DNA of 39,475 nt from Myxococcaceae bacterium. GTDB lineage: Bacteria > Myxococcota > Myxococcia > Myxococcales > Myxococcaceae. The DNA lies in contig JALHOS010000017.1 of the NCBI GenBank assembly GCA_022842905.1, positions 1 to 39,475 of the forward strand, read 5' to 3'. This document shows positions 8,083 through 24,520 of this stretch, one piece after another (position 1 is the stretch's first letter; each line of letters opens with the position of its first letter). Made by a program: the position numbers and the translations under genes. The notes under the pieces were generated by a model. That model worked only from the letters and a program-made list of their open reading frames with translations, did no database searches and had not been told where the DNA came from.

Positions 8083-8513
8083 AGCTGAAGGCCACTCTGT
8101 TGTCCCTGTCGTTGGCGGCGACCTGTGCGCTGGCCGGTGAGCCGGACCCCACCGCGCTGTACGACGTGTCCACCGACGGATCGACCACGTCGCTGAAGGC
8201 CGGTGAGCGCGGCAAGTTCGTCCTGTCGATCAAGTCCAAGGGCGGCGCGCATGTCTCCGACGAGGCGCCGCTGCGCATCGAGCTTTCGAGCAAGGAGTCG
8301 AAGCTCGACAAGGCCAAGCTGACCATCGCCGACTCGGTGGTGAAGAAGAAGGAAGGCGAGGCGGCGGTGCCCGACCCGCGCTTCGAAGTCGGCTTCGCCC
8401 CGACGGCGCAGGGCGCCACGTCCATCGACGCGAAGATGACGTTCTTCATCTGCACCGAGAAGCTCTGCCTGCGGCAGACCAAGACGCTCAGCGTGCCAGT
8501 GAGCGTCAATTGA
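8079..8513 (+). CDS. Exported DsbD-alpha-like small protein
   Basis: The chosen ATG at 8079 overlaps the rimK stop (ATGA) and gives a clear signal peptide (MKLKATLLSLSLAATCALA, cleavage near residue 19). The mature part, about 125 residues, is predicted beta-rich with charged loops (GAHVSDEAPLRIELSS, DPRFEVGFAPTAQG). It ends with FFICTEKLCLRQTKTLSV, holding two Cys five residues apart in the position where the N-terminal (alpha) domain of the disulfide transporter DsbD has its redox pair. No transmembrane domain follows, so it would be a free periplasmic domain. The similarity is by pattern only. The last codons overlap the TTG start of the next gene, so rimK, this gene and rlmB look like one transcript. 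Confidence 0.7.
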   Translation: MKLKATLLSLSLAATCALAGEPDPTALYDVSTDGSTTSLKAGERGKFVLSIKSKGGAHVSDEAPLRIELSSKESKLDKAKLTIADSVVKKKEGEAAVPDPRFEVGFAPTAQGATSIDAKMTFFICTEKLCLRQTKTLSVPVSVN

Positions 8514-9523
8514 AGCGGCGGTCCGGTGGAGAAGGGCGGGGTGATTCCAAGCGCGGCGGCGGGCGCCGTGAGGAGCGCTGGCGTCAGCTCTCGGACCCTC
8601 GCGGTGGACCGCGCCGACCGACCAAAGGCAAGCCCGGCGGCAGGCCCGATCGACCGACGAGACCGGCGCGGCTGGCCACGCGCGCTGCGCCGCAGCCGGC
8701 CGAGCCTCGGGAGCGGACTGAACGGACCCAAGGCGCCGCAGCCAACGAGCGGTACGTCTTCGGGATCAACCCCGTGCTCGAGCTGCTCCGCGGCGGCGGC
8801 GGCCGCATCGATCGCCTGCTGATCGTCGAAGGCGCGGTGAACCCTCGCGTCGCTGGGGAGATCCTCTCTCGCGCGCGCGAAGCGAACGTTCGCTACGAGT
8901 ACGTGCCCAAAGATCGGCTCGAGCGGCTGGGCGAAGGGCTCGTGCACCAGGGCGTCGTCGCGGAGGTGCGCCAGTTCGACTTCGTGGAGCTGTCCACGCT
9001 GATCCACCGCGCGAAGAACTCCGGGCGGCCCATGGTGATCGTCGTGCTCGACGGCATCGAGGACCCGCACAACTTCGGCGCGATCATTCGCTCGGCAGTG
9101 GCCTTCGGCGCACAGGGCTTGGTGATCGGCAAGGATCGTTCGGCGCCCGTCACCGGCGTCGTGGCCAAGGCGTCGGCCGGGGCGATCGCCCACGCGACGA
9201 TCGCGCGGGTCACCAACATCTCCCGGGCGCTCGAGGAACTGAAGGCCGCCGGGGCCTGGGTCGTCGCCGCGGACCCCAAGGGCGATCGCTCCATGTGGCA
9301 AGCGCCCCTCGACGGGCACCTGGCCCTCGTCGTCGGGGCCGAAGGAGAAGGTGTGCGCGAGGGCGTGCTCAAGCACTGCGACTTCCGGGTCCAGATCCCC
9401 ATGGCCGGACCGATCGCGAGCCTGAACGCAAGTGTGTCGACGGGGATCTTGCTGGCGGAGATCGGCCGGCAACGCGCGGTGCGACCGTCGAACCCCGCGG
9501 TGACCGTCAGCGGCGAGGGCTGA
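8510..9523 (+). CDS. rlmB: SpoU-family rRNA 2'-O-methyltransferase (RlmB type)
   Basis: The 337-residue frame starts with TTG at 8510, overlapping the upstream stop (TTGA). The first 78 residues are a very basic, Gly/Arg/Pro-rich low-complexity extension absent from E. coli RlmB (243 residues). A substrate-binding domain follows from YVFGINPVLELL. The SPOUT catalytic domain has motif 1 DGIEDPHNFGAIIRSA, motif 2 LVVGAEGEGV and motif 3 IPMAGPIASLNASV, which form the knotted AdoMet site. RlmB methylates the ribose of G2251 in 23S rRNA, and the family also holds tRNA methylases (TrmH), so the exact target is inferred. The true start could lie further downstream, since no good ribosome site precedes the TTG. 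It leads directly into the tRNA/tuf block. Confidence 0.88.
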   Translation: MKRRSGGEGRGDSKRGGGRREERWRQLSDPRGGPRRPTKGKPGGRPDRPTRPARLATRAAPQPAEPRERTERTQGAAANERYVFGINPVLELLRGGGGRIDRLLIVEGAVNPRVAGEILSRAREANVRYEYVPKDRLERLGEGLVHQGVVAEVRQFDFVELSTLIHRAKNSGRPMVIVVLDGIEDPHNFGAIIRSAVAFGAQGLVIGKDRSAPVTGVVAKASAGAIAHATIARVTNISRALEELKAAGAWVVAADPKGDRSMWQAPLDGHLALVVGAEGEGVREGVLKHCDFRVQIPMAGPIASLNASVSTGILLAEIGRQRAVRPSNPAVTVSGEG

Positions 9524-9539
9524 GGTCCGTCGTGTTCCC

Positions 9540-9569
9540 TTGACTCTGCGGTTTCACGCCTTGTATGCA
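9540..9569 (+). promoter_or_regulatory. Candidate sigma70-type promoter for the tRNA-tuf transcript
   Basis: TTGACT at 9540-9545 and TATGCA at 9564-9569 are separated by 18 bases, and the region after the -10 is GC-rich (GCGCCGCCCC), as in stringently controlled stable-RNA promoters. It lies about 65 bases upstream of the first tRNA. The -10 match is only moderate. Confidence 0.35.
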
Positions 9570-9634
9570 GCGCCGCCCCTTTGAGGCCTGCGGTTTGTCG
9601 ACTGTTTTCAGCAGCCTTGGAGATCGAAGCGCTT

Positions 9635-9707
9635 GCCGGTGTAGCTCAGCTGGTAGAGCACCTGATTTGTAATCAGTAGGTCGCGGGTTCGATTCCCGCC
9701 GCCGGCC
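9635..9707 (+). tRNA. tRNA-Thr (anticodon TGT)
   Basis: A 7-base acceptor stem (GCCGGTG with CGCCGGC, one G-U), D arm with CTC/GAG, anticodon loop TTTGTAA and T arm GCGGG/CCCGC are all present. The 3' CCA is not encoded (C then ACA follow the stem) and position 27-43 at the top of the anticodon stem is a C-U mismatch. It holds the place of E. coli thrU in the conserved cluster. Confidence 0.93.
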
Positions 9708-9745
9708 ACAAGACGGGCAACAAGTGAATAGCGGAAGCCTCTTAC

Positions 9746-9829
9746 GGAGGGGTAGCCAAGCGGCCAACGGCAACAGACTGTAAATCTGTCGGTCCTCGAC
9801 CTTCGGTGGTTCGAATCCACCCCCCTCCA
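9746..9829 (+). tRNA. tRNA-Tyr (anticodon GTA)
   Basis: Acceptor GGAGGGG pairs with CCCCTCC, the anticodon loop is CTGTAAA, there is a long variable arm typical of class II tRNA, and the T arm GGTGG/CCACC is intact. The discriminator is A and the CCA end is not encoded. It corresponds to tyrU in the E. coli cluster. Confidence 0.93.
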
Positions 9830-9832
9830 CTC

Positions 9833-9909
<77 letters not shown>

Positions 9910-10042
9910 CGCCGTCGTAGTAGGCCGCGCCGCGGTCGATTTCCTCCCAAGGAGTCGAGCCGCGCAGGCAGGCCGTGAAGAGTACGGCCGGAGCACCCCG
10001 CAGGACCGCAGCACCCAGAAGCACCCAGCACGAAGAGTCAGT

Positions 10043-10118
10043 GCCCTGATAGCTCAGTTGGTAGAGCACATCCTTGGTAAGGATGAGGTCACCAGTTCAA
10101 TCCTGGTTCAGGGCTCCA
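10043..10118 (+). tRNA. tRNA-Thr (anticodon GGT)
   Basis: Acceptor GCCCTGA pairs with TTCAGGGC-type 3' strand, the anticodon stem CATCC/GGATG encloses TTGGTAA, and CCA is encoded. It lies 69 bases before the tuf start and corresponds to thrT. The 133 bases between it and tRNA-Gly contain no gene that I can see. Confidence 0.95.
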
Positions 10119-10187
10119 TTTGGAAGTAGCAGTCCCCAACGAGCTCGAGCTTTCACTCGGGAGTCACCACAAGGAAGGGTAGGCGCC

Positions 10188-11378
10188 ATGTCGAAGGAGA
10201 AGTTTGAGAGAACACTGCCGCACGTCAACATCGGCACGATCGGTCACGTCGACCACGGCAAGACCACGCTGACCGCGGCGATCACCAAGGTGCTGTCGAA
10301 GGCCGGTGGCGCGACGTTCCTCGCGTACGATCAGATCGACAAGGCGCCTGAAGAGAAGGCCCGCGGCATCACGATCGCGACGGCGCACGTCGAGTACAAG
10401 ACCAAGAACCGCCACTACGCGCACGTCGACTGCCCTGGGCACGCCGACTACGTGAAGAACATGATCACCGGCGCCGCGCAGATGGACGGCGCGATCCTGG
10501 TCGTCTCGGCGGCCGACGGCCCGATGCCGCAGACGCGTGAGCACATCCTCCTCGCGCGCCAGGTCGGCGTTCCGTACATCGTCGTCTTCCTGAACAAGGT
10601 CGACATGCTGGACGACCCCGAGCTGCGCCAGCTGGTCGAAGAAGAAGTGCGCGACCTGCTCAAGAAGTACGACTTCCCGGGCGACAAGATCCCCGTGGTC
10701 CCCGGCTCGGCGCTCAAGGCGCTCGAGGGTGATCCGTCCGAGATCGGCGAAGGCGCGATCATGAAGCTGATGGAGGCGGTGGACTCGTACATTCCGACCC
10801 CGCAGCGCGCGGTCGACAAGCCGTTCCTGATGCCGGTCGAAGACGTGTTCTCGATCGAAGGCCGCGGCACCGTGGCGACCGGTCGCGTGGAGCGCGGTCG
10901 GGTGAAGGTCGGCGAAGAAGTGGAAGTCATCGGCCTGCGCGCGACCGCCAAGACCACCGTCACCGGGATCGAGATGTTCAAGAAGCTGCTCGACGAAGGC
11001 ATGGCAGGCGACAACGTCGGTGCGCTGCTCCGCGGCCTCAAGCGCGAGGACATCGAGCGTGGCCAGGTGCTCGCCAAGCCCGGCTCGGTGAACCCGCACA
11101 CGAAGTTCAAGGGCCAGATCTACGTCCTGACGAAGGAAGAGGGCGGCCGCCACACGCCGTTCTTCAAGGGCTACCGTCCGCAGTTCTACTTCCGCACCAC
11201 GGACGTGACCGGCACCGTCAAGCTCAAGGACGGCGTCGAGATGATCATGCCGGGCGACAACACCGAGATCGAAGTCGAGCTCATCACGCCGATCGCCATG
11301 GAGAAGGAACTCCGCTTCGCGATCCGTGAGGGTGGCCGCACGGTCGGCTCGGGCGTCGTGTCCGAAATCATCGCCTGA
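10188..11378 (+). CDS. tuf: Translation elongation factor Tu
   Basis: The ATG at 10188 gives the standard N-terminus [20 protein letters not shown] and a 396-residue protein, the normal EF-Tu size. The G domain shows the P-loop GHVDHGKT (residues 19-26), switch [13 protein letters not shown] and base-binding NKVD; domains 2 and 3 follow with [18 protein letters not shown] and the final [19 protein letters not shown]-Tu carries aminoacyl-tRNA to the ribosome with GTP. A ribosome site (AAGGAAGG) sits 12 bases upstream. It is cotranscribed with the four upstream tRNAs, as in E. coli tufB. Two hairpins follow the stop. Myxococcota may carry a second tuf copy elsewhere, which cannot be judged from here. 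Confidence 0.98.
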   Translation: MSKEKFERTLPHVNIGTIGHVDHGKTTLTAAITKVLSKAGGATFLAYDQIDKAPEEKARGITIATAHVEYKTKNRHYAHVDCPGHADYVKNMITGAAQMDGAILVVSAADGPMPQTREHILLARQVGVPYIVVFLNKVDMLDDPELRQLVEEEVRDLLKKYDFPGDKIPVVPGSALKALEGDPSEIGEGAIMKLMEAVDSYIPTPQRAVDKPFLMPVEDVFSIEGRGTVATGRVERGRVKVGEEVEVIGLRATAKTTVTGIEMFKKLLDEGMAGDNVGALLRGLKREDIERGQVLAKPGSVNPHTKFKGQIYVLTKEEGGRHTPFFKGYRPQFYFRTTDVTGTVKLKDGVEMIMPGDNTEIEVELITPIAMEKELRFAIREGGRTVGSGVVSEIIA

Positions 11379-11388
11379 CACCAGTGAC

Positions 11389-11450
11389 AGGTGCGCGCAA
11401 GGCGCACCTCGCTTGACATGAGGGGAAGGCTCTGTCATGGGGCCTTCCCC
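11389..11450 (+). terminator. Tandem hairpins downstream of tuf
   Basis: A first hairpin pairs AGGTGCGC (11389-11396) with GCGCACCT (11402-11409). A second and stronger one pairs GGGGAAGGC (11422-11430) with GCCTTCCCC (11442-11450), followed by TTCGTCGTC. A run of six T lies further on at 11479-11484, after a weak TTCGTC/GACGAA stem. The second hairpin is the best terminator candidate, probably partial because rpmG follows on the same strand. Confidence 0.6.
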
Positions 11451-11505
11451 TTCGTCGTCTCACCGATGACGAAACGACTTTTTTCCAAGTGCGGAGTCGA
11501 AGCTT

Positions 11506-11673
11506 ATGCCCAAGGGTGACCGAAGCCTGATCTCGCTCGAGTGCAGCGTGTGCAAAGAGCGAAACTACACGACGACGAAGAATCGTCGGAAGCAGCAGGA
11601 CAAGCTTGCGATGAGCAAGTTCTGTTCGCGCTGCCGCAAGCACACGGAGCACAAAGAAGGCAAGGCCGGCTAA
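11506..11673 (+). CDS. rpmG: 50S ribosomal protein L33
   Basis: This 55-residue frame is short but unmistakable: [20 protein letters not shown], then TTKNRRK and [14 protein letters not shown]. It keeps both CxxC pairs (Cys13/16 and Cys40/43), so it is the zinc-binding form of L33. L33 is part of the large subunit near the E site. A GGAG ribosome site precedes the ATG. The position between tuf and tRNA-Trp/secE is common in many bacteria but not in E. coli. Paralogues without Cys may exist elsewhere, as is usual for zinc-regulated L33 pairs. Confidence 0.95.
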   Translation: MPKGDRSLISLECSVCKERNYTTTKNRRKQQDKLAMSKFCSRCRKHTEHKEGKAG

Positions 11674-11694
11674 GCCTGCCTTGGGATTTCTTCA

Positions 11695-11770
11695 AGGCCA
11701 GTAGCTCCAACGGTAGAGCAGCGGTCTCCAAATCCGCGTGTTGGGGGTTCGAATCCCTCCTGGCCTGCCA
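11695..11770 (+). tRNA. tRNA-Trp (anticodon CCA)
   Basis: Acceptor AGGCCAG pairs with CTGGCCT, the anticodon loop is CTCCAAA, the T arm is GGGGG/CCTCC-like with standard TTCGAAT loop, the discriminator is G and CCA is encoded. It lies 21 bases after rpmG and 25 bases before secE, a frequent bacterial arrangement. Confidence 0.95.
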
Positions 11771-11795
11771 TTTTTCCTCCTGACGAGAGACGCGA

Positions 11796-12242
11796 ATGTC
11801 GGCGACTGAAGCCAGCGAACAAGCGAACCGCGCGCAAATGGAGCCGGTGCGGCTCGTCATCATCTTCCTGCTTATCTCCGCGGTCGTCGTGGGCCTGTTC
11901 TTGGCGAACGTGCTCACCGACCTGTTCGGGACGTTGAAGCTGGGTGGCGACACCGAGCTGATGAGCGGGATTCCACTTTCGAAGCCGCCTCAGCTGCTCG
12001 GCTTCGTGCTGGCGATCGGCGCGGCGGTGTACTGCTGGGTGAACCCCAAGGTGCGCACGCTGTCGACCGAGGTCGCGTCCGAGCTCATGCGCGTCAGCTG
12101 GCCTTCATTCGACGAGACGCGGCTGCACACGGTGGCGGTGGTCGTCGCTTCGCTGGTGGCCGCGGTGCTGCTCTTCGGCATCGACCGGCTCGCCTACGAA
12201 GTCATGGTGTACTGGCTGCCTGCGCTCTGGGAGAAGCTGTGA
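11796..12242 (+). CDS. secE: Protein translocase subunit SecE
   Basis: The 148-residue protein has three predicted membrane segments (about residues 19-41, 64-81 and 110-133), like the three-segment SecE of enterobacteria and unlike the usual one-segment form. The conserved cytoplasmic amphipathic helix and hinge are visible as [19 protein letters not shown] before the last segment. SecE holds the SecY channel together in the inner membrane. Its stop overlaps the nusG ATG (TGATG), so the two are translationally coupled as in most bacteria. Confidence 0.95.
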   Translation: MSATEASEQANRAQMEPVRLVIIFLLISAVVVGLFLANVLTDLFGTLKLGGDTELMSGIPLSKPPQLLGFVLAIGAAVYCWVNPKVRTLSTEVASELMRVSWPSFDETRLHTVAVVVASLVAAVLLFGIDRLAYEVMVYWLPALWEKL

Positions 12243-12799
12243 TGTCCGAGACCGCCGAGAAGATCGAGAAGCGTTGGTACGTGGTGCACACGTATTCGGG
12301 CTTCGAGAACAAGGCCAAGAAGAGCCTCGAGGACAAGATCAAGATGGAAGGGCTCGCTGAGCTCTTCGGCGACATCAAGATCCCCATGGAGTCCGTCGTG
12401 GAGATGCGCGACGGCCAGAAGCGGCAGACGCGCCGCAAGCTCTTGCCCAGCTACATCTTGGTGGAGATGGTCATGAACGACCGCACCAAGCACCTGGTGA
12501 AGAACACGCCGAAGGTGACCGGCTTCTTGGGCGCCCACGGCAACGACGATCCGCCGCCGCTTTCGCAGCGCGAGGTCGAGCGCATGATCAGCACTGAAGG
12601 GGCGATGAAGCCCAAGCCGCGCGTGCAGTACGACACCGGCGACACCGTGCGCGTGATCGACGGGCCGTTCGCGAACTTCAACGGCACGATCGAAGAAGTG
12701 AACGCCGAGAAGGGCCGCGTGAAGGTGCTCGTGTCGATCTTCGGGCGCTCGACGCCGGTGGATTTGGACTTCATGCAGATCGAGAAGACGACGGGCTAG
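12242..12799 (+). CDS. nusG: Transcription antitermination/termination factor NusG
   Basis: The 185-residue protein starts [20 protein letters not shown], the classic NGN-domain opening, with [10 protein letters not shown] and the RNA-polymerase-binding surface following. The KOW domain is near the end ([20 protein letters not shown] and [16 protein letters not shown]). I start at ATG 12242 rather than the GTG one codon earlier because of the TGATG overlap with secE. NusG couples RNA polymerase to Rho and to the ribosome through S10. Only a 17-residue insertion-like loop ([12 protein letters not shown]) differs in tone from the core. Confidence 0.97.
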   Translation: MSETAEKIEKRWYVVHTYSGFENKAKKSLEDKIKMEGLAELFGDIKIPMESVVEMRDGQKRQTRRKLLPSYILVEMVMNDRTKHLVKNTPKVTGFLGAHGNDDPPPLSQREVERMISTEGAMKPKPRVQYDTGDTVRVIDGPFANFNGTIEEVNAEKGRVKVLVSIFGRSTPVDLDFMQIEKTTG

Positions 12800-12832
12800 T
12801 CGCCCTGCGGTTCTCGCTGCGGACCAAGACTC

Positions 12833-12891
12833 CCGCTGCACTGAAGCAGCGGAGCAACGGTGGGAGGTGCCGCACGCAAGTCGGCACCGTT
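12833..12891 (+). promoter_or_regulatory. Hairpin-rich rplK leader, possible L1 control site
   Basis: The 115-base nusG-rplK spacer holds a 7-base hairpin (CCGCTGC 12833-12839 with GCAGCGG 12846-12852). It also holds two mutually exclusive stems: AACGGTG 12856-12862 with CACCGTT 12885-12891, and GGTGCCG 12866-12872 with CGGCACC 12882-12888. In E. coli, L1 represses the L11 operon by binding its leader, so this is a reasonable place for such a site. The assignment is inference. Confidence 0.35.
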
Positions 12892-12914
12892 CGAACCACG
12901 GGAGAAGCACGTCG

Positions 12915-13358
12915 ATGAAGAAGGTCACAGGGCAGGTCAAGCTGCAGATCGCGGCAGGCAAGGCGAACCCGGCGCCGCCGATTGGACCGGCGCTCGGTCA
13001 AGCAGGCATCAACATCATGGAGTTCTGCAAGCAGTTCAACGCTGCCACGCAGGCCCAGATGAAGGAGAGCCTGATCATTCCGGTCATCATCACCGTGTAC
13101 CAGGACCGGTCGTTCACGTTCCTGCTCAAGACGCCGCCGGCGTCGGTGTTGATCAAGAAGGCCGCGGGGCTGCACACCGAGAAGAAGAAGGGCTCGGGGG
13201 CCAAGAAGTCGGGCAAGGAGATCGTCGGGAAGATCAGCCAGAAGCAGCTGGAAGAGATCGCCAAGACGAAGATCCAGGACACGACCGCGGGCAGCCTCGA
13301 GGCAGCCATGCGGACGATCGCGGGCACGGCGCGCTCCATGGGCGTCGAGGTCAAGTAA
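12915..13358 (+). CDS. rplK: 50S ribosomal protein L11
   Basis: The ATG at 12915, preceded by GGGAGAAG, gives a 147-residue protein of standard length. The N-terminal domain opens [19 protein letters not shown] and has [18 protein letters not shown]. The C-terminal rRNA-binding domain has [20 protein letters not shown] and the closing [12 protein letters not shown]11 forms the GTPase-associated centre stalk base with 23S rRNA and helps stringent factor RelA sense uncharged tRNA. It is followed after 32 bases by rplA in the usual order. Confidence 0.98.
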   Translation: MKKVTGQVKLQIAAGKANPAPPIGPALGQAGINIMEFCKQFNAATQAQMKESLIIPVIITVYQDRSFTFLLKTPPASVLIKKAAGLHTEKKKGSGAKKSGKEIVGKISQKQLEEIAKTKIQDTTAGSLEAAMRTIAGTARSMGVEVK

Positions 13359-13390
13359 CCCCTTCCACCCTTCAAAGAACGAGCACTCAC

Positions 13391-14098
13391 ATGGCAGGCA
13401 AGAAATTCAAGAAGGCGGCGGAGCTGGTCGACCGCAACAAGCGTTACCCGGTCACCGAGGCGTTCAAGCTGCTCAAGCAGACGATCGAGATCACCAAGGG
13501 CAAGTGGGATCAGACCGTCGACGTGGCGATCAACCTCGGCATCGACACCAAGCACGCCGACCAGCAGGTCCGCGGCGCGCTGGTGCTGCCCAACGGCACC
13601 GGCAAGTCGAAGAAGGTGGCCGTGTTCGCCAAGGGCGACAAGGCGACCGAAGCGCAGAACGCCGGCGCCGACGTCGTGGGCGAGATGGACCTGGCCAAGA
13701 AGATCGAAGAAGGCTTCATGGACTTCGACACGGTGATCGCGACCCCCGACATGATGGGCGTGGTCGGCCGGTTGGGTAAGGTCCTCGGTCCTCGCGGCCT
13801 CATGCCGAACCCCAAGGTCGGCACCGTGACGCCGGACGTGACCCGCGCGATCAAGGAAGCCAAGGGCGGCAAGATCGAGTTCCGCGCCGAGAAGGCCGGC
13901 ATCATTCACGCGCCGGTCGGCAAGTCGTCGTTCGCGGCCGAGAAGCTCGAGGAGAACTTCAACAGCCTCATGGAAGTGATCATGAAGATGAAGCCCGCCA
14001 CCGCGAAGGGCGTGTACCTCAAGGGCGTGGCCGTCTCGTCGACCATGGGCCCCGGCATCAAGGTCGACACCCAGCAGATCAGCGCGAAGTACAAGTAA
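13391..14098 (+). CDS. rplA: 50S ribosomal protein L1
   Basis: The 235-residue protein starts [20 protein letters not shown] and shows the L1 hallmarks [19 protein letters not shown] and [17 protein letters not shown], ending [13 protein letters not shown]1 forms the mobile stalk that moves deacylated tRNA out of the E site, and in many bacteria it represses its own operon by binding the leader RNA. A hairpin follows the stop by 27 bases. Length and sequence are entirely ordinary. Confidence 0.98.
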   Translation: MAGKKFKKAAELVDRNKRYPVTEAFKLLKQTIEITKGKWDQTVDVAINLGIDTKHADQQVRGALVLPNGTGKSKKVAVFAKGDKATEAQNAGADVVGEMDLAKKIEEGFMDFDTVIATPDMMGVVGRLGKVLGPRGLMPNPKVGTVTPDVTRAIKEAKGGKIEFRAEKAGIIHAPVGKSSFAAEKLEENFNSLMEVIMKMKPATAKGVYLKGVAVSSTMGPGIKVDTQQISAKYK

Positions 14099-14125
14099 GG
14101 CGCCGACTAACCTGCTGAAAACGCG

Positions 14126-14156
14126 AGGCTCGCAGCCGTTGACAGGTTGCGAGCCT
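14126..14156 (+). terminator. Hairpin after rplA (terminator or attenuator)
   Basis: AGGCTCGCA (14126-14134) pairs perfectly with TGCGAGCCT (14148-14156), with a 13-base loop, followed by TTCGGTT. It separates rplKA from rplJL. In bacteria of this type it may be a partial terminator. Confidence 0.6.
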
Positions 14157-14470
14157 TTCGGTTAAGGGCACCGAGCTTTCAGGAAGTACCGCGGAGAACG
14201 ACGGCGTTCGTCCGCGTCAACACCAAAACTGAATCAACCCCCTGGGACGAAGACAGCAGGGACGAGTGGGCGCCGCGCGAGCTGCGGCCTTGGGAATCGG
14301 GAAACCGGTGGCCAGGCGTGAGGAGCCCCTTCGTTTAATCGGTGCCGCAGCTTGGCGCCGCCCCTGCCGAGACCAACGGGAGAGTGCTTGAGGGGTCGCT
14401 TGGACGGGACTTCGCGAAAAGCTCGCTCTTGGGCTTCTGCCAGGAAGACGAAGCGGAAGGAGGTGACAGA
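14157..14470 (+). promoter_or_regulatory. Long rplJ leader, likely L10-leader-type control region
   Basis: No gene is visible in these 314 bases between the rplA hairpin and rplJ. Such long, structured leaders precede rplJ in many bacteria and bind the L10-(L12)4 complex to limit rplJL translation. The part nearest rplJ has complementary stretches and ends in a strong ribosome site (GGAAGGAGGTGA). Similarity to the L10 leader RNA family is inferred from position and size; I have not folded it. Confidence 0.4.
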
Positions 14471-14983
14471 ATGCTCAAGAGCGAAAAAGAGACCCTCACC
14501 AAGGAACTCAACGACAAGTTCACCCGTGCAAAGACGGTGATCGTCGCGGAGTTCCGCAAGCTCGACGTGGACACGGTCAACCGGCTTCGAAAGAAGCTGC
14601 GCGACGGTGGTGTCGAGTGGAAGGTGCTGAAGAACACGCTGGCCCGACGTGCGGCCAAGGGGACGACGGTCGAGCACGTCAGCGACGATTTCGTGGGGCC
14701 AGTGGCCGCCGCGATCTCATACGGCGACGTGATCAGCCCGGCGAAGATCCTCACCGAGTTCATCAAGGACTTGGAGACGATCAAGATCCGAAGCGCGGTC
14801 GTCGAAGGAAAGAAGACCGACGCCAAGGGCGTGCAGGCGCTGGCGAAGATGCCGGGCTTGCCCGAGCTGCGTGCGCAGATCCTCGGAATGATCAACCAAC
14901 CGGCGACGAAGTTGGCCCGCACCATCAAGGAGCCGGGCGCCGCGTTGGCGCGTGTCATTCAGCAGAAGGCCGAGAAGAAGTGA
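14471..14983 (+). CDS. rplJ: 50S ribosomal protein L10
   Basis: The ATG at 14471, 6 bases after AGGAGGTGA, gives MLKSEKETLTKELNDKFTRA and a 170-residue protein of normal length. The N-terminal domain has VIVAEFRKLDVDTVNRLRKK and the conserved VEWKVLKNTLARRA. The C-terminal helix that carries the L7/L12 dimers is the segment before ARVIQQKAEKK. L10 anchors the stalk on 23S rRNA next to L11. An upstream in-frame start is possible but lacks a ribosome site and would add non-homologous residues. Confidence 0.97.
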   Translation: MLKSEKETLTKELNDKFTRAKTVIVAEFRKLDVDTVNRLRKKLRDGGVEWKVLKNTLARRAAKGTTVEHVSDDFVGPVAAAISYGDVISPAKILTEFIKDLETIKIRSAVVEGKKTDAKGVQALAKMPGLPELRAQILGMINQPATKLARTIKEPGAALARVIQQKAEKK

Positions 14984-15033
14984 CCTCAAGCAGTCCAACC
15001 ATTTCGTAGCAACCATTCCGAAGGAAAGAAGAC

Positions 15034-15405
15034 ATGGCAGACATCAACTCAATCGTGGACCAGCTGTCGTCGCTCACCGTCATGGAGGCGGCGGACCTGG
15101 TGAAGAAGCTGGAAGAGAAGTGGGGCGTGTCGGCAGCGGCCATGGCCGTCGCGGCGGGCCCTGCGGCTGCGGCCGCGGCTCCGGTCGAAGAGAAGACCGA
15201 GTTCACGGTCGTGCTGGCGAAGGCCGGTGACAAGAAGATCGACGTCATCAAGGTCGTTCGCGAGCTGACCGGCCTGGGCCTGAAGGAGGCCAAGGACCTC
15301 GTCGAGGGCGCCCCGAAGAACGTGAAGGAAGGCGTCAACAAGGACGAGGCGAACAAGATGAAGGAGAAGCTGACGGCCGCGGGCGCGACCGTCGAGCTCA
15401 AGTAA
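15034..15405 (+). CDS. rplL: 50S ribosomal protein L7/L12
   Basis: The 123-residue protein has the N-terminal dimerisation domain ([20 protein letters not shown]), an Ala-rich flexible hinge at about residues 35-52 and the globular factor-binding domain ([20 protein letters not shown], then [16 protein letters not shown]). L7/L12 dimers recruit EF-Tu and EF-G to the ribosome. It follows rplJ by 50 bases with GGAAGGAAAG as ribosome site, and is followed by a strong hairpin before rpoB, fitting the usual excess of L12 over polymerase. Confidence 0.98.
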   Translation: MADINSIVDQLSSLTVMEAADLVKKLEEKWGVSAAAMAVAAGPAAAAAAPVEEKTEFTVVLAKAGDKKIDVIKVVRELTGLGLKEAKDLVEGAPKNVKEGVNKDEANKMKEKLTAAGATVELK

Positions 15406-15431
15406 TCGGTTCGAGTCGTACGCCTAAAGGG

Positions 15432-15463
15432 AGCCGAGGCCTCACAGAGGGGCCTCGGCTTTC
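15432..15463 (+). terminator. Attenuator/terminator between rplL and rpoB
   Basis: AGCCGAGGCC (15432-15441) pairs perfectly with GGCCTCGGCT (15451-15460), with a 9-base loop, followed by TTT. In E. coli a partial terminator at the same place lowers rpoBC expression relative to the ribosomal genes; the same role is likely here. Confidence 0.75.
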
Positions 15464-15534
15464 CCCGCTTCAAGAAGCCTGCTTAACGCCGCCGCCGCAG
15501 TACCACGTCGTTGTCTTTCTCGAGCGAGAGCCGA

Positions 15535-19746
<4,212 letters not shown>

Positions 19747-19835
19747 GGGGCGATCGCGGTTTCCCAACCGGACGACACACGAACGCAAACGCCATTCATT
19801 TTTCGCAACTCACGCAGGCCTAGAAGGGTGAATCC

Positions 19836-24098
<4,263 letters not shown>

Positions 24099-24131
24099 GG
24101 CCACTGACCGGACTGCAGTGCTGGGGTCGTG

Positions 24132-24165
24132 ACGGGGTGCCACTCGCGGTGTGAGGGCGCCCCGT
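24132..24165 (+). terminator. Candidate terminator after rpoC
   Basis: ACGGGGTGCC (24132-24141) pairs with GGCGCCCCGT (24156-24165) over 10 bases, including one G-U, with a 14-base loop, 33 bases after the rpoC stop. There is no real T run, so it may need Rho or be only a processing signal. Confidence 0.5.
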
Positions 24166-24193
24166 TGCATTCAAGGCAAGCAAGAGAGGCCTC

Positions 24194-24520
24194 ATGGACA
24201 AGCACCCGAAGGGCGTCGCCGAGATAGTCCAGCAGTGGTGGGAGCAGGCGGCGGTGGCGGTGTCGAGCGCCGAAGACGAAGTCGCCAAGCTCTTCGCGCG
24301 TCTGCCGGGCGTGGCTGCGCTGCAGCCCGACGAGGCGCGCCGGCAGGTCGGTGAGCTGACCGAGCGCCTCAAGCAGCAGCGCCGCGACGCCGAGCGTCGG
24401 GTGGAAGACGCCGTGCGCCAGGCCGTCAGCCGGCTGAAGGTGCCGACGCGCGACGAGGTGCTCGGGCTGTCGTCCCGGCTCGACGCGTTGGCCAAGCGGA
24501 TCGAGGACCTCGGCCGGTGA
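24194..24520 (+). CDS. Phasin-like helical protein
   Basis: The 108-residue protein starts at an ATG behind AGAGAGG and is predicted to be almost entirely helical, with heptad-like spacing in residues 55-80 (ELTERLKQQRRDAERRVEDA). The end KVPTRDEVLGLSSRLDALAK is the pattern of the phasin/PhaI-type family, whose members coat polyhydroxyalkanoate granules or act as small coiled-coil regulators. No PHA synthase is nearby, so a granule role is uncertain. The stop overlaps the GTG start of the following transglycosylase. Confidence 0.65.
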   Translation: MDKHPKGVAEIVQQWWEQAAVAVSSAEDEVAKLFARLPGVAALQPDEARRQVGELTERLKQQRRDAERRVEDAVRQAVSRLKVPTRDEVLGLSSRLDALAKRIEDLGR

